From contig PBND01000040.1 of assembly GCA_002722845.1 (NCBI GenBank), positions 1-64,000 on the forward strand: a stretch of DNA of 64,000 nucleotides, in the 5' to 3' direction. The translations under genes were made by a program, and so were the position numbers. Source of the stretch: Myxococcales bacterium. Lineage in GTDB: Bacteria; Myxococcota; UBA4151. Below the pieces are notes generated by a model. It was not told the DNA's origin. It saw only the letters and a program-made list of their open reading frames with translations, and searched no databases. This document shows, piece after piece, positions 33,173 through 43,184 of the stretch (the first letter of the stretch is position 1; the number at the start of each line of letters is the position of its first letter).

Positions 33173-35422
33173 TTAAGGGGCCGAGTCCAGAGACTGGCGT
33201 AGCTGGCTCTGAAGGGCTTTGGGGTCGGCACCGCCCCGGGCAGCTCGCATGCAGGCGCCCATAAAGAAGCCAAAGAGTTGCTTTTCGCCGCTTCGGTAAC
33301 GGTCCCGTTCCGCGGGGTGTTGGTCGATGACTTCACCGATTAATGCCTCAAGGTCGAGGCTGGTCTGTTCGGCCAGTCCGAGGGCTTTAGCGGCGGCCTT
33401 GGGCCCGCAGTTTTCCTTGAGCATGGTCTCGAGCACAACACTGCGTTGGTTTCGTTGTAGACCCTTCTGATCTTCCATTTCCAGGAGCTCGGTGATCTGC
33501 TGAATCGGGGGGCGCTGGTCTCCGGATAGGTCGTTCAGGATGAGGCTGGCGAGGGGCCGAGGGTCCGCACCGGCGTTCAGGCCGCTTTGGAAGTAAGCGT
33601 CTGTCGCTTCGTCTCGGGTCAGCCGCTCGGCATCCTGCAAGGGCAGGCCCAAGCGTTCCTGCAATTCGGTCATGCGAGTTTGCAGGGCTTCACTTCGCTC
33701 AGCGGGCTGGACCCGGGTCTGCGAGCTTGAGGCTGGCTTTGCTTGCGCTTTAGGCTGGGCCGGCTGGGGGGTTGTTTGTTTCTTCGTCCAGCCGTCTCTT
33801 AATTCAACGATCCGGACGAAGATCGGCTGACCGGACGGGCTGGTTTGCTCGTCCTTCATGAAATAGCCTTGGCGCTCGAACTGGAAGCGGGTCCCTGGAT
33901 CAGAGGCCCCAAGCCAGGGCTCCATGCGTGCCCCTTCGATGGTGCGCAGACTGTCTGGATTCAGCTCATCCAGCCAATCAACGCCATCGGTCGTGCCGGG
34001 TTGCGGACTGCGGAAGAGTCGGTCCACCAAGTGCAGCTCCACTGGCAGACTGTGGGGCGTACTCAACCAGTGAATCGTCCCCTTGGGTCTGGCCTCATCA
34101 TCGCTCAGGAGGCTGCAATCGAGGCCAGAAACCTCACCGTCTTCGGACCGTCTCACTTGGTCGCAGCGGATCACGCCTCCGTGGCGAAGCCGCACAACGC
34201 CGCCCGGCGTGAGTCGCTTAAAGCCTTTCGGTGGGGTTTCTTCGAAGTCGGAGCGATCGATCAGAAGTTCCCGACTGAGCGGAAGGGGCCGCGTGCCCTC
34301 TCGGGGGACATCGTGGGGCCAGAGGTCCGCGTCAAGCCACCGGACTTCGTCTTCGGGAAGATTCGTCAGCGTCACCGGGAGCGGATCCTGGACGACCAAG
34401 ACCCGAGCTGCTTCATGATTTAACGTCTCACGGATATGAAAATCCAACAGGGCCGGACTGGTGAGCGCGTTCGACTTCGTCACACCTACATCCAGACAGA
34501 AACGTTGAATCGCCTCAGGGGGCACCCCGCGACGCCGTAGACCGGCCAAAGTCGGCATGCGGGGGTCGTCCCAGCCGCTGACTTCTCCTTGTTCGACCAA
34601 CTGTAAAAGCCAGCGCTTGCTCATCACCGTATGGCTCAGATCCAGTCGGCTCATCTCGTACTGGTGGGGGCGATAGGGCACGGGAAGGTTGTCGAGGAAC
34701 CAGTCATAAAGGGCCCGGTTGTTGTCGAACTCAAGAGTGCAGACGCTGTGCGTGATGCCCTCAATCGCGTCCTCAAGGCAGTGCGCGTAGTCGTACATGG
34801 GGTAGATGCACCAGGCATCGCCCGTGCGGTGGTGAGGGGCTTTACGGATGCGGTAGATCAGGGGATCTCGCATGAGGATATTCGGGTGGGCCATATCGAT
34901 TTTTGCCCGCAGCACCATGGCGCCGTCCTCGAAATCGCCAGCTCGCATGGCTTCAAGGAGCCGGCGACTTTCGGCCCCAGGGCGGTCTCGATAGGGACTC
35001 GGTGTGCCTGGCTCCTGCGCACTGCCTCGGTTGGCGCGGATCGCTTCCACATCTTGCTCATCCACATAGGCTTTCCCCGCATCGATCAGATGCAAGGCCC
35101 AGGCATAAAACTGCTCGAAGTAGTCGGAGGCGAAACGGACCTCGCCATCCCAGGTAAAGCCAAGCCATCGAATGTCCGCCTGAATGGACTCAACGTACTC
35201 CGTGTCTTCTGTGGTCGGGTTGGTGTCATCGAAGCGGAGATTGCATTTGCCGCCGTATTGGGCGGCCAGACCAAAGTTCAAGCAGATGGACTTCGCGTGG
35301 CCGATATGGAGGTAGCCGTTGGGTTCCGGAGGAAACCGCGTGTGCACCCTTCCCCCGTGCTTGTCGGCAGCTAGATCCCCATCGATGATCTCGGTGACGA
35401 AGTTTTTAAGGCGGTCGCTCAC
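33173..35422 (-). CDS. glnS: Glutaminyl-tRNA synthetase with C-terminal GatB/YqeY-type domain
   Basis: A 749-residue class I aminoacyl-tRNA synthetase: RFPPEPNGYLHIGHAKSI (HIGH motif at about residue 38) and VMSKRWL (KMSKS-type) mark the catalytic core. Anticodon-binding beta-barrels extend to about 555. After an Ala/Gln-rich linker (about 560-585) there is a helical GatB/YqeY domain (about 590-745), which increases tRNA affinity in Deinococcus GlnRS. It starts at a GTG with AGGAG upstream. It charges tRNA-Gln directly, so the organism need not rely on transamidation for glutamine. It lies 55 bases downstream of the metalloprotease gene on the same strand. Confidence 0.9.
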   Translation of the reverse strand: MSDRLKNFVTEIIDGDLAADKHGGRVHTRFPPEPNGYLHIGHAKSICLNFGLAAQYGGKCNLRFDDTNPTTEDTEYVESIQADIRWLGFTWDGEVRFASDYFEQFYAWALHLIDAGKAYVDEQDVEAIRANRGSAQEPGTPSPYRDRPGAESRRLLEAMRAGDFEDGAMVLRAKIDMAHPNILMRDPLIYRIRKAPHHRTGDAWCIYPMYDYAHCLEDAIEGITHSVCTLEFDNNRALYDWFLDNLPVPYRPHQYEMSRLDLSHTVMSKRWLLQLVEQGEVSGWDDPRMPTLAGLRRRGVPPEAIQRFCLDVGVTKSNALTSPALLDFHIRETLNHEAARVLVVQDPLPVTLTNLPEDEVRWLDADLWPHDVPREGTRPLPLSRELLIDRSDFEETPPKGFKRLTPGGVVRLRHGGVIRCDQVRRSEDGEVSGLDCSLLSDDEARPKGTIHWLSTPHSLPVELHLVDRLFRSPQPGTTDGVDWLDELNPDSLRTIEGARMEPWLGASDPGTRFQFERQGYFMKDEQTSPSGQPIFVRIVELRDGWTKKQTTPQPAQPKAQAKPASSSQTRVQPAERSEALQTRMTELQERLGLPLQDAERLTRDEATDAYFQSGLNAGADPRPLASLILNDLSGDQRPPIQQITELLEMEDQKGLQRNQRSVVLETMLKENCGPKAAAKALGLAEQTSLDLEALIGEVIDQHPAERDRYRSGEKQLFGFFMGACMRAARGGADPKALQSQLRQSLDSAP

Positions 35423-35477
35423 GGGCTCAACTCCTGGCCTGTCTTAGGGCAGGGAGCCGGGGGTTTCCAGAGCGGAG

Positions 35478-36653
35478 TCATCGTCCTGTGCGCAGGTCTT
35501 TGAGATGCTGTTGGGTCTGGAAAAAGGTCAAAACCTTCGGTGCGATCCGGCGCACGGCCGCAGGATCGGTACGGGCCAAAGCGAAAGCTTCGGCAAATCG
35601 CTCGTCGAGGGATAGGCCCGCATATCGGGTGACAGGTAGGGCGCCGGCCGTTTGCTGTTCAAAACGGGAGCGTACCGGCCCCATATGCCGGTCCGCTTTG
35701 GCTTGGGCCCGGGCCTGGTTGTAGCTGGCGATCCGTTGGGAGACGGATTGGACATGGGCCCGTAAACGCTCGGCATCCTCTTGCCGTAACGTGGGGTCTT
35801 TCTGGTCGACCCGACGGTTATAAGCGTCGGTGGCGGCGTTTGCTTCGCGGCGCAGGCGCTCAATGATCCGCTCCTCCTTGTCCAGGGCGCAACTGGTCGA
35901 CTTGTAGGCAGCGTTTGCGATGGCATGACCGATTTCGTGTAGGAGCCCGTATTCGGCCATCGAGATGGGTGCTTCGGGGTCACCGGTAAAGACACTTGGC
36001 CGACCCTCAAAAAGGGTATCGAAGACGCGGACGTGGCTACGACAACCCTTGGAAACATGAAGGGCTGCGTTGTGGGCTCCTTGTTCACCCACACGGTGGC
36101 GAACGAAGGAGAGATTGCTGATGAGTCGGCGTTCGCCTTCGGTCAGGCGAGCCAAGGCTGAGTGCAGGAGGGCCCGCTCTTTCGCTGACCATGCTCGGTC
36201 CCCGTCGACGGCGACCGGTTGCCGGGCACCCGTAAGGTGACGGTGTTGAAACGAATGCCTTTGTCGGGGGTTGTAGATCAGGACGATCCGGTCATCCGGC
36301 TCGTGGAGAATCGTGGCGAAGTGTGGTGGGGATTTCGGCCGGGATCGGGGGATGACGAGATCGGCCTCACTCCCCCTTTGGTCCCGTTTGAGGGCGATAT
36401 AGAGTGCGATCAGTCCAGGTCGCGGCAGGCCGGCCAGGCGCTGGCTGTCGAGGCTGACGACACGGTTCGTGCTCGTGGTGCGCCAGTATAGTCTCTGGCC
36501 CGCCTTCGACTTCTCGATGGCTGCGAGCAATGTCTTGATGCTTGCGTCCTGGTGCCCTTGGAGTTCGATTTTGGTGCGCTCGTAAAATGGTTCGGCACCC
36601 AGTGGTGTGCCCAGGAGGAGGGCAAACAGACTGGGGATTGAGCACATGGCCAT
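35478..36653 (-). CDS. Secreted gluzincin-like metalloprotease (HExxH)
   Basis: A 391-residue protein with a short hydrophobic N-terminus (MAMCSIPSLFALLLGTPLGA) that probably is a signal peptide. The zinc-binding motif is LLHEIGHAIA (about 226-235). A candidate third ligand is the Glu in LDERFAEAFAL (about 355-365), spaced far downstream as in lethal-factor-like or ATLF-type gluzincins. A helical, charged region lies between them. Substrate unknown. It follows the RND pump gene by 23 bases on the same strand and may be part of the efflux operon by read-through. The alternative is a neutral peptidase unrelated to the pump. Confidence 0.65.
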   Translation of the reverse strand: MAMCSIPSLFALLLGTPLGAEPFYERTKIELQGHQDASIKTLLAAIEKSKAGQRLYWRTTSTNRVVSLDSQRLAGLPRPGLIALYIALKRDQRGSEADLVIPRSRPKSPPHFATILHEPDDRIVLIYNPRQRHSFQHRHLTGARQPVAVDGDRAWSAKERALLHSALARLTEGERRLISNLSFVRHRVGEQGAHNAALHVSKGCRSHVRVFDTLFEGRPSVFTGDPEAPISMAEYGLLHEIGHAIANAAYKSTSCALDKEERIIERLRREANAATDAYNRRVDQKDPTLRQEDAERLRAHVQSVSQRIASYNQARAQAKADRHMGPVRSRFEQQTAGALPVTRYAGLSLDERFAEAFALARTDPAAVRRIAPKVLTFFQTQQHLKDLRTGR

Positions 36654-36676
36654 GGTGGGAGCATCCCGATCTGCGA

Positions 36677-39600
36677 TTAGGCCTCGAGGGGTTCTAGGGG
36701 CGCTTCGGCGGGGCTTGTCTCATCGGTGGCCCCCTGACCAAGCATGGCCTTTATATCTTCGATGACGAGGTAACAGCAGGGCACGATCGTCAGGATGAAA
36801 ATGGTTGCGAAAGCGACGCCAAAGGCGAGACTCACGGCCATCGGGATCAAGAACCGAGCCTGAAGGCTGGTTTCAGTGATCATTGGCGCCAGCCCGAAGA
36901 AGGTGGTGAGGCTGGTCAAAAGGATCGGCCGGAATCGGCGCACCGCACCGACCGTTGCCGCGTGGCCAAGGGTATGCCCCTCTTTTCGATAGTCATTGAT
37001 AAAGGCGACCAGGACCAGTGAGTCATTCACCACCACACCGGTCACCGCCAACAGGCCCATCATGGAGAGGATGGTGAGGGGCATGCCAAGGAGTGCATGA
37101 CCCCAGACCGCACCGAGGATACCGAAGGGAATGGCGCTCATCACCGCGAAGGGTTGGAAGTAGGACTTAAAGGGAATCGCCACCAAGACATAGATGCACA
37201 ACAGCGCAAAGAGAAAGCCGGTAAAGAGGGACGACATCGACTCATTGTGCTCCTTGCGTTCCCCACCAAAGCGATAGTTGAGGCCAGGGACATCGGCGAG
37301 GATGGCCGGAAGAATCTTTTCACGCAGGGCCTTGTTCACCGTTTGGGGGTCTGTCAGCGCGTCATCGACCTTGGCTTCGACGGTGAGGGTCCGCTTGCTG
37401 TCGACCCGTCGAACGGCTTTCGCCGAGCCGGCCATGGTGATCTCCGCCGCGTCCCCTAGACGCATCTCACCGCCGGTCGGCGTGCGGATCATCAGGGCTT
37501 CGAGATCAGCGAGATGACTGCGTTGCTCCCGTGGCAACGTCACCATCACTCGGACTTCATCTCGCCCAACTTGTTGGCGTTGGGCCTCCATGCCAAAGAA
37601 GGCGCCTCGGACCTGCATGGCTAAATCCCGCTCGGTAAGGCCTAGAGAACGGGCGCCAGGCTTCAAGGAGATATTGAGCTCGGGTTTGCCCACATCGCGG
37701 CCATCTTCGATATCGACCACACCGGCCAGGCCTTTGAGTTCGGTTGCGAGAAGATCGCTCGCTCGCTCTAATTCACCGCGGTCCGTATGGGCAAACTCAA
37801 CGGAGATGGCGGCGCCGAACTGGGGGCCGATATTGCTGCGGAAGTCGATCACATTGAGGCCGGCGGGCTCACCGATCGAGGCTCGCCAGCGGGCCTCGAA
37901 CTCTTTCATTGAGAAGCTGCGGGCTTCACCGGGGACAAACTTCAGTCGGGCCGAGGCGAGGTGGGCGGCTGCGGAAGAGATATCCACGCCGGGACGCTCT
38001 CGTAAACTCGAGCCCATGCGCGCATACACGCCGATCAATGGGCTTTTCGGAGGGCAGTCGGGACCATCGCAGGCCGCTGTATTTTGCCAAAGGGGGTCCT
38101 CAGCCTGTAGTTCTGCAGCGATCGCCTTCGCCTGGGTCATCACGTGTTCCAGAACCGCTTCTGTTTGTTTCGGTGATACACCCTCGATCATCTCGATGTT
38201 CGCATCGATGCGATCTGCTTCGATCTCACTAAAGAACTTGAACTTGATATGCCCACCGGCCACCGCAGCGCCGGTTAACACCAGACAACTGATCGCCAAG
38301 GCGATGGTGAGGTAGCGTTGCCGGGTGCACCAGCCGATCAGAGGCTGGAGGAAGTTGGCGAGAAACCATTGCAAGCCGCCGTCCACTTTGCCCTGCACCC
38401 AGCGAAAGGGCGCAAGCCAGGCCCGTTCGGGAAACTCATGACTCAAGTGTGCGGGCAAGATGAACAAAGACTCGACCAGGGACATCGCCAAAACAGCGAT
38501 CACGACGATGGGAATGACGTTCATGAATCGCCCCATCATCCCGCCCATGAAAAGCAGGGGAGCGAACGCTGCCATCGTGGTTAGAATCGAGAATGTGACC
38601 GGGTGCCCCACCTGCCGAGCCCCGACGATGGCAGCTTTCAGTGGTGGGTGGCCTTGTTTCCTTAACTCAAAGATATTTTCTCCGACCACGATGGCGTCAT
38701 CGACGACCATGCCGAGGACGAGGATAAAGGCGAAGAGGCTGATCATATTGATCGTACCTCCGGCCGCGGGCAGGATCAGTAAAGAACCGAGGAAGCTAAT
38801 TGGGATGCCGAGGGTGACCCAGAAGGCGAGGCGGACTTCGAGAAAGAGACCGAGGACGACGAGGACGAGCACCAGCCCAAGCCAGGCGTTTCGCATCAGC
38901 AGATCCAAGCGCTCATCAAGCATCTTGGACCAGTCCCGAAGGATATCGAGATTCATGCCCGGCGGCAGCCGGTCGATTAAGGCGCTGCGATAGTCTTTGA
39001 CCGCACTGGCGACGGAGCGTGGCGTCTGTTTACCCACCCGCTCGATGTTGAGAATCACGGCCGGTTTACCGTTGTATGTGGAGTAGCTGTCGATCTCCTT
39101 AAAGCCTTCCCGAATCTCAGCGATATCGCCCAGTCGAAGACGACTACCGTTGACGCCGGAGGTGAGGGTCACATTGGCAAACTCATCTCGGGTAAAGCGC
39201 TGCTCTTTGGTCCGAATCAAAATGTCACCGCTGCGGGTTTTTAGTGAACCACCGGGCATGTCTAAAGATGCTGAGCGCAGTGCCTGAGCGACCATTGGGA
39301 GGGTGAGCCGGTGCTCTCTCAGGGTTTCTCGGGAGATTTCGACGGTCGTTTGCAGAGGCCGCGTGCCGGAGATTTTGACGTTCGTGACCTCGGAGAGGCC
39401 AGTCAGTTCATCCCGGATCATTTCCGCTCGCTCTCGAAGGCTCTTCTCGCTGGCATCACCCCAAAGCACGAGACTGATCGCCTGGTGGCGAGCTGAGAGG
39501 AGACTGACCATGGGTCTCTCGACGTTCGCTGGAAAGGAGGAGATTCGATCGACCGCTGACTTCACATCGGCAAGGACCCGGTCCTTTGGCGCATTGGCGA

Positions 39601-39922
39601 GCAACTCGAGCACGGTGAGTGCCGAGCTTTCATTGGCTGTGCAATTGACCCGCTTGATGCCATCAACATCTCGAACGGCCTCTTCGACCCGCAGACAGAT
39701 CGCTTGCTCTGTCTCCTCAGGGCTCGCGCCCGGATAAGGGACGGTGATAAAGAGAAAATCCAAGTCGAAGTCTGGGAAGACCGTCTGCTTGATGTTGCCA
39801 GCCATCAAGGCGCCGCCTGCGAGCAAGCAGATCATGAGCAGATTCGCAACCACCGGGTTGCGGGCCATCCACGACATTGGGCCTGGCTCGACCCCTTCCA
39901 AATCCTGTTCTGGCTCAGTCAT
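36677..39922 (-). CDS. RND (HAE/AcrB-like) efflux pump inner-membrane subunit
   Basis: A 1081-residue tripartite-type RND permease: one N-terminal helix (NPVVANLLMICLLAGGALMA), large periplasmic loops after TM1 and TM7, and 12 helices. It has the conserved GMVVDDAIVVGENIFE segment in TM4 with the Asp pair of the proton relay. The start of the second half shows YLTIALAISCLVL and GVVVNDSLVLVAFIND in TM10. It belongs to the broad heavy-metal/drug/AcrB group, closer by eye to MdtB/MexF-like than to CusA. With the adaptor and outer-membrane channel encoded upstream it forms a complete export system. The substrate is not evident. Confidence 0.9.
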   Translation of the reverse strand: MTEPEQDLEGVEPGPMSWMARNPVVANLLMICLLAGGALMAGNIKQTVFPDFDLDFLFITVPYPGASPEETEQAICLRVEEAVRDVDGIKRVNCTANESSALTVLELLANAPKDRVLADVKSAVDRISSFPANVERPMVSLLSARHQAISLVLWGDASEKSLRERAEMIRDELTGLSEVTNVKISGTRPLQTTVEISRETLREHRLTLPMVAQALRSASLDMPGGSLKTRSGDILIRTKEQRFTRDEFANVTLTSGVNGSRLRLGDIAEIREGFKEIDSYSTYNGKPAVILNIERVGKQTPRSVASAVKDYRSALIDRLPPGMNLDILRDWSKMLDERLDLLMRNAWLGLVLVLVVLGLFLEVRLAFWVTLGIPISFLGSLLILPAAGGTINMISLFAFILVLGMVVDDAIVVGENIFELRKQGHPPLKAAIVGARQVGHPVTFSILTTMAAFAPLLFMGGMMGRFMNVIPIVVIAVLAMSLVESLFILPAHLSHEFPERAWLAPFRWVQGKVDGGLQWFLANFLQPLIGWCTRQRYLTIALAISCLVLTGAAVAGGHIKFKFFSEIEADRIDANIEMIEGVSPKQTEAVLEHVMTQAKAIAAELQAEDPLWQNTAACDGPDCPPKSPLIGVYARMGSSLRERPGVDISSAAAHLASARLKFVPGEARSFSMKEFEARWRASIGEPAGLNVIDFRSNIGPQFGAAISVEFAHTDRGELERASDLLATELKGLAGVVDIEDGRDVGKPELNISLKPGARSLGLTERDLAMQVRGAFFGMEAQRQQVGRDEVRVMVTLPREQRSHLADLEALMIRTPTGGEMRLGDAAEITMAGSAKAVRRVDSKRTLTVEAKVDDALTDPQTVNKALREKILPAILADVPGLNYRFGGERKEHNESMSSLFTGFLFALLCIYVLVAIPFKSYFQPFAVMSAIPFGILGAVWGHALLGMPLTILSMMGLLAVTGVVVNDSLVLVAFINDYRKEGHTLGHAATVGAVRRFRPILLTSLTTFFGLAPMITETSLQARFLIPMAVSLAFGVAFATIFILTIVPCCYLVIEDIKAMLGQGATDETSPAEAPLEPLEA

Positions 39923-39924
39923 GG

Positions 39925-41091
39925 CTAGTCCGTACTCCCGGATTCTTCGCTTCGCATCGTTCGGGTGCCAATGGCCTTGATCAGCATACCCTCTACCAGG
40001 CCGCGGACTTTGCTCACCACGACCGAATCGCCATCCTGGAGGTCGCCCGCAATCAGCACACGTTTGGGTTCTCGATGGACCAATTGAACCTGGCGAGTGA
40101 CCAACCGGTCGCCTTTCATCAAGTACACCGTATCGTCATTTTGCAGCGCTTCGGCCGGGACTTCGATCACGTCCTTGATCAGCTGCCCTTGAATCTCCAC
40201 GTGGACAAATGCGCCGAATGGTAACTCGGCACCCACACCATTTTCGGGCTGGATGATGACTTGGGACATCCGACCCACTCTGTCGAGTTCGCCGAGGACC
40301 CGGACGAGGCGGGCATCGATGACATGGGGCTTGGCTCCGACTTGAAAACGCAGGCTAGACTTTCGGCCCACGAGGTCCTCGCCGAGTTTTGCCAATTCCT
40401 CTCGGGCCAATGACACGGTGATCTCCGCTTCTCGGACCGGCAACAGACTTGCCAGAGGCCGACCGGGACCAACCAAGTCCCCCCGGCTGACTTGACGGGT
40501 CTGAATCACCGCATCGAGGGGCGCCTTGAGTTGACAGCGCTCCAGGGCGAGGGTCGCCAGTTGGACGTTGGCTTTGGCCGACTGAAGGGCTGCTTCTGCC
40601 GCTCGGAGCTGGGGGAGTTGTAACACCAGTTCTGAGGCCGTCTTGCCGGGGTGGGCGATGGCCCACTCGGATTTTGCCGTTTCGTGCCGGGCTTGGGCCA
40701 ATGCCACCTGAGATTGGGCCGAGGCTACGCCTGCCACCGCTTGGGAAAGGCGTGCTTGGTAGTCTCGCTCGTCGATTTTGACGAGGAGTTCACCGGCTTT
40801 CACGCTGGCACCTCGGCGCAGTTTCGGGCTCAGCCAAACCACTTGGCCTGTGGCCTGAGCGGTCAATTGAGCAACTGAAATCGGCGCAATGGTCCCTTGG
40901 CCGTGAATCGTTGGCTGAAAATCTTGTCGTTTCGCCTGTGCGGTGATGACTGGGGTCGCCTGCTCACCCTTCGACTCTTTCTTCGGTGGGGGTGGGCGCC
41001 GCCCGATCACGGCTCCGGCACCGCCAACCAGTGCGAAGATCCCGATGATCAGTGCAATGGTGCCGACGACTTTTTTTCGACTCGAACTCAT
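39925..41091 (-). CDS. RND periplasmic adaptor (membrane fusion protein)
   Basis: A 388-residue adaptor with one N-terminal membrane anchor (about 8-29), a Pro/Lys-rich linker, a lipoyl-like hybrid domain (GQVVWLSPKLRRGASVKAGE), a coiled-coil hairpin (about 110-185), a second lipoyl half (LKAPLDAVIQTRQVSRGDLV) and beta-barrel domains. The start ATG has AGGAGG seven bases upstream and overlaps the OMF stop by 4 bases; the pump gene begins two bases after its stop. It joins the pump to the outer-membrane channel. Confidence 0.9.
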   Translation of the reverse strand: MSSSRKKVVGTIALIIGIFALVGGAGAVIGRRPPPPKKESKGEQATPVITAQAKRQDFQPTIHGQGTIAPISVAQLTAQATGQVVWLSPKLRRGASVKAGELLVKIDERDYQARLSQAVAGVASAQSQVALAQARHETAKSEWAIAHPGKTASELVLQLPQLRAAEAALQSAKANVQLATLALERCQLKAPLDAVIQTRQVSRGDLVGPGRPLASLLPVREAEITVSLAREELAKLGEDLVGRKSSLRFQVGAKPHVIDARLVRVLGELDRVGRMSQVIIQPENGVGAELPFGAFVHVEIQGQLIKDVIEVPAEALQNDDTVYLMKGDRLVTRQVQLVHREPKRVLIAGDLQDGDSVVVSKVRGLVEGMLIKAIGTRTMRSEESGSTD

Positions 41092-42575
41092 TGTCGACCT
41101 CCTTTGGGAGAGGAAACCGGCCCTGCGATTGCGCGCATTAACGTGACCCGGTGACTCACCAGTTGCCGTCGTGCACTGATGAGGGATCGCGTGACCTGAT
41201 TGAGGCTTAATTCCGCCTGAAGATAGGACTGATAACCGATCAGACCGTCCCCGTAGCGAGCGAGGGCCAGGTCGCGGGTTGCGCGGACGGCCTTCGCCTG
41301 GGCTTCGAGGCGTTTGATATAGGCCCTTTGACTGTTTTCGGCAGCCATTGCGTTGCTCATTTCAACGACCGCCTCCACGACGGTCTTACGGTAGCGGAGC
41401 GCCAGGGCTCGATATCCGGCCTGGGCGGTCTCGATTTGAGCCTTCACTCGCCCCCCTGAGAAAAGGGGGACGCTTAGCGCACCACCGATATTCCAAGCCA
41501 TTTGTTCCCCAGGGTTATCGAAGATGTTGCGCAGGTCATCACCGATGGCCTCTCCCAGATCGGCCAACTCCACGCCTGTTGGGCTGTTCGGTGCGATGCC
41601 CAGGCCCGCATTGGCTTGAATCCGTAGGCTCGGGTATCGGGCGACGAGGGCCTCTCCGAGCCGGTGGTCAGCGCTGCGTAAGCGGGATACGGCCGCAGCC
41701 ACATCCGGCCGCCGGAGAATGAGTTCAGCAGAAAGTCCATCTGCCGGGAGCGCTTCCGGGACCGGAAAGTCCAGTCGCAGCCCGAGGGCACCGGGAACCG
41801 TTCGGGTTTCGCCTTGCAACGCAGCCAACTGCAAGGCTGCTGATGCAAGTCGGTTCTTGAGTAGGGGAACCTGTGCATGGGTGGTGGCGATCAGTTGTTC
41901 CTGCTGATGGACGGCGAGAAGGTCACCGAGCCCTTTTTGGTGTCGGTTTTGGAGCAGCGCCAGCTGCTTCTCTTGGAGTTCGAGGGATACTTCTAACTGT
42001 TTGAGTTGGGCCCGAGCCTCAATGGCTGCCAGGTAGAGTTCGACGGTTCGGCCCGCGAGCAGCAAAGCCGTGGTTTGCCGGTCTGCTTGTGCCGCCATGA
42101 GATCCGCTTCAGCCGCTGCCTTGCCGTGGCGAAGACGTCCGAAGAGATCCGCTTCGTAGGCCAAGCTAAACTGGCTGGTCAGGGAGACGGCGTAGGGGTC
42201 CTCAGGCTGAGCCGGGGGCTCGAAGCCTGGGATCGGCGGCAGATTGAACTCCATGACCTGCCCCGGTTGAAAGTTACCGTTCACCGCAAGGTTTACCTGG
42301 GGGAGCATGCCTGCGCGACGAAGCCGGACCAGGGCCCGTTGTTGGTTCAACTGCTGGTCGATGGCATGCAGGTCTAGGTTCGTTGCGAGCACGGCTTTGA
42401 CGGTGCTGTTGAGCTTGGGATCACCAAGGCTTTCCCACCAGGCCACCGGTTGGAGGGACTTTGATGGGCCGATCGCAGGGGCCTTAAGGTCGGCAACGGG
42501 TGGTATGGGTCGGGGGCCGTGGAGGACACAGCCTGATCCGGCCAGGGCCAATAGAGCGGTTGCGAGGAGCCTCAT
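41088..42575 (-). CDS. Outer-membrane factor (TolC/OprM-NodT family lipoprotein)
   Basis: A 495-residue channel of the NodT/OprM branch with a lipoprotein signal (MRLLATALLALAGSGC). The tandem repeat of two helical hairpins typical of the family is visible (YAVSLTSQFSLAYEADLFG in the first half; AWNIGGALSVPLFSGGRVK in the second). The conserved RRPDVAAAVSRLRSAD and LVARYPSLRI segments are present. It completes the tripartite pump and is the first structural gene after the regulator, which it overlaps by 4 bases. Confidence 0.9.
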   Translation of the reverse strand: MRLLATALLALAGSGCVLHGPRPIPPVADLKAPAIGPSKSLQPVAWWESLGDPKLNSTVKAVLATNLDLHAIDQQLNQQRALVRLRRAGMLPQVNLAVNGNFQPGQVMEFNLPPIPGFEPPAQPEDPYAVSLTSQFSLAYEADLFGRLRHGKAAAEADLMAAQADRQTTALLLAGRTVELYLAAIEARAQLKQLEVSLELQEKQLALLQNRHQKGLGDLLAVHQQEQLIATTHAQVPLLKNRLASAALQLAALQGETRTVPGALGLRLDFPVPEALPADGLSAELILRRPDVAAAVSRLRSADHRLGEALVARYPSLRIQANAGLGIAPNSPTGVELADLGEAIGDDLRNIFDNPGEQMAWNIGGALSVPLFSGGRVKAQIETAQAGYRALALRYRKTVVEAVVEMSNAMAAENSQRAYIKRLEAQAKAVRATRDLALARYGDGLIGYQSYLQAELSLNQVTRSLISARRQLVSHRVTLMRAIAGPVSSPKGGRQ

Positions 42576-43177
42576 GATGCCTCGGGCTGACGAAGAAGGG
42601 CGATCAACGTCTCGGTAAGTTCGGTGGAGGTTGGTGCGAAAGGAAGCCTGTCCGTAAAGCTACTTCGAGCAACAAAGATGATGTGGCGCATGGTGGCCAT
42701 GACGATGGGGGCCAGTTCTTCGGGGCTAAGATCCTGTCGAATCGTCCCCTCCTCTTGACCCTCCATCAGCGTTTGTAACGTACGTTCTCGGCCGGCCATC
42801 ATCGTCGACATGATACGTACGAGGGCCTCTTGGGGGAGGACGTGGGCGATCTGGGTCGAGAACATGAAACTGCAGAGTCCGGGAATTTCATAACTGGCCT
42901 CACTAATTCGCAGCAGTCTGCCCCGGAGGCGCTCGGTTGCCGAAGCCTCGGGTTCCGGTGCCATGATAACCGTTTGCATGTGGGAGGTCAGCAGGTGGAC
43001 ACAGGTTGAAAGGATTTCATCCTTCGATTTAAAGTGACGGAAGAGAGCCCCGGTCGTGAAGCCAAGTTGTTCAGCTAAGGCCGACGTGGTGAGCCCTTGC
43101 GGTCCGACTTTGTCGATGAGCGCGAGGGCCGCGTAGGCGATGTCCAGTTGGCGTGATGTGAGTTTTTCTTCAGGCAT
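42572..43177 (-). CDS. TetR-family repressor of the efflux operon
   Basis: A 201-residue TetR regulator. The N-terminal helix-turn-helix reads GLTTSALAEQLGFTTGALFRHFKSKDEIL (about 27-55, shown here only to mark it: TTSALAEQLG and TTGALFRHF are the key helices). The ligand-binding domain follows. The ATG at 43177 is the start: an apparent longer frame begins at a TTG that is really the -35 box of the promoter. The gene is the first of a coupled operon with the pump it presumably controls, and two candidate operators lie in its promoter region, so autoregulation is likely. Confidence 0.88.
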   Translation of the reverse strand: MPEEKLTSRQLDIAYAALALIDKVGPQGLTTSALAEQLGFTTGALFRHFKSKDEILSTCVHLLTSHMQTVIMAPEPEASATERLRGRLLRISEASYEIPGLCSFMFSTQIAHVLPQEALVRIMSTMMAGRERTLQTLMEGQEEGTIRQDLSPEELAPIVMATMRHIIFVARSSFTDRLPFAPTSTELTETLIALLRQPEAS

Positions 43178-43184
43178 GGCTAGA

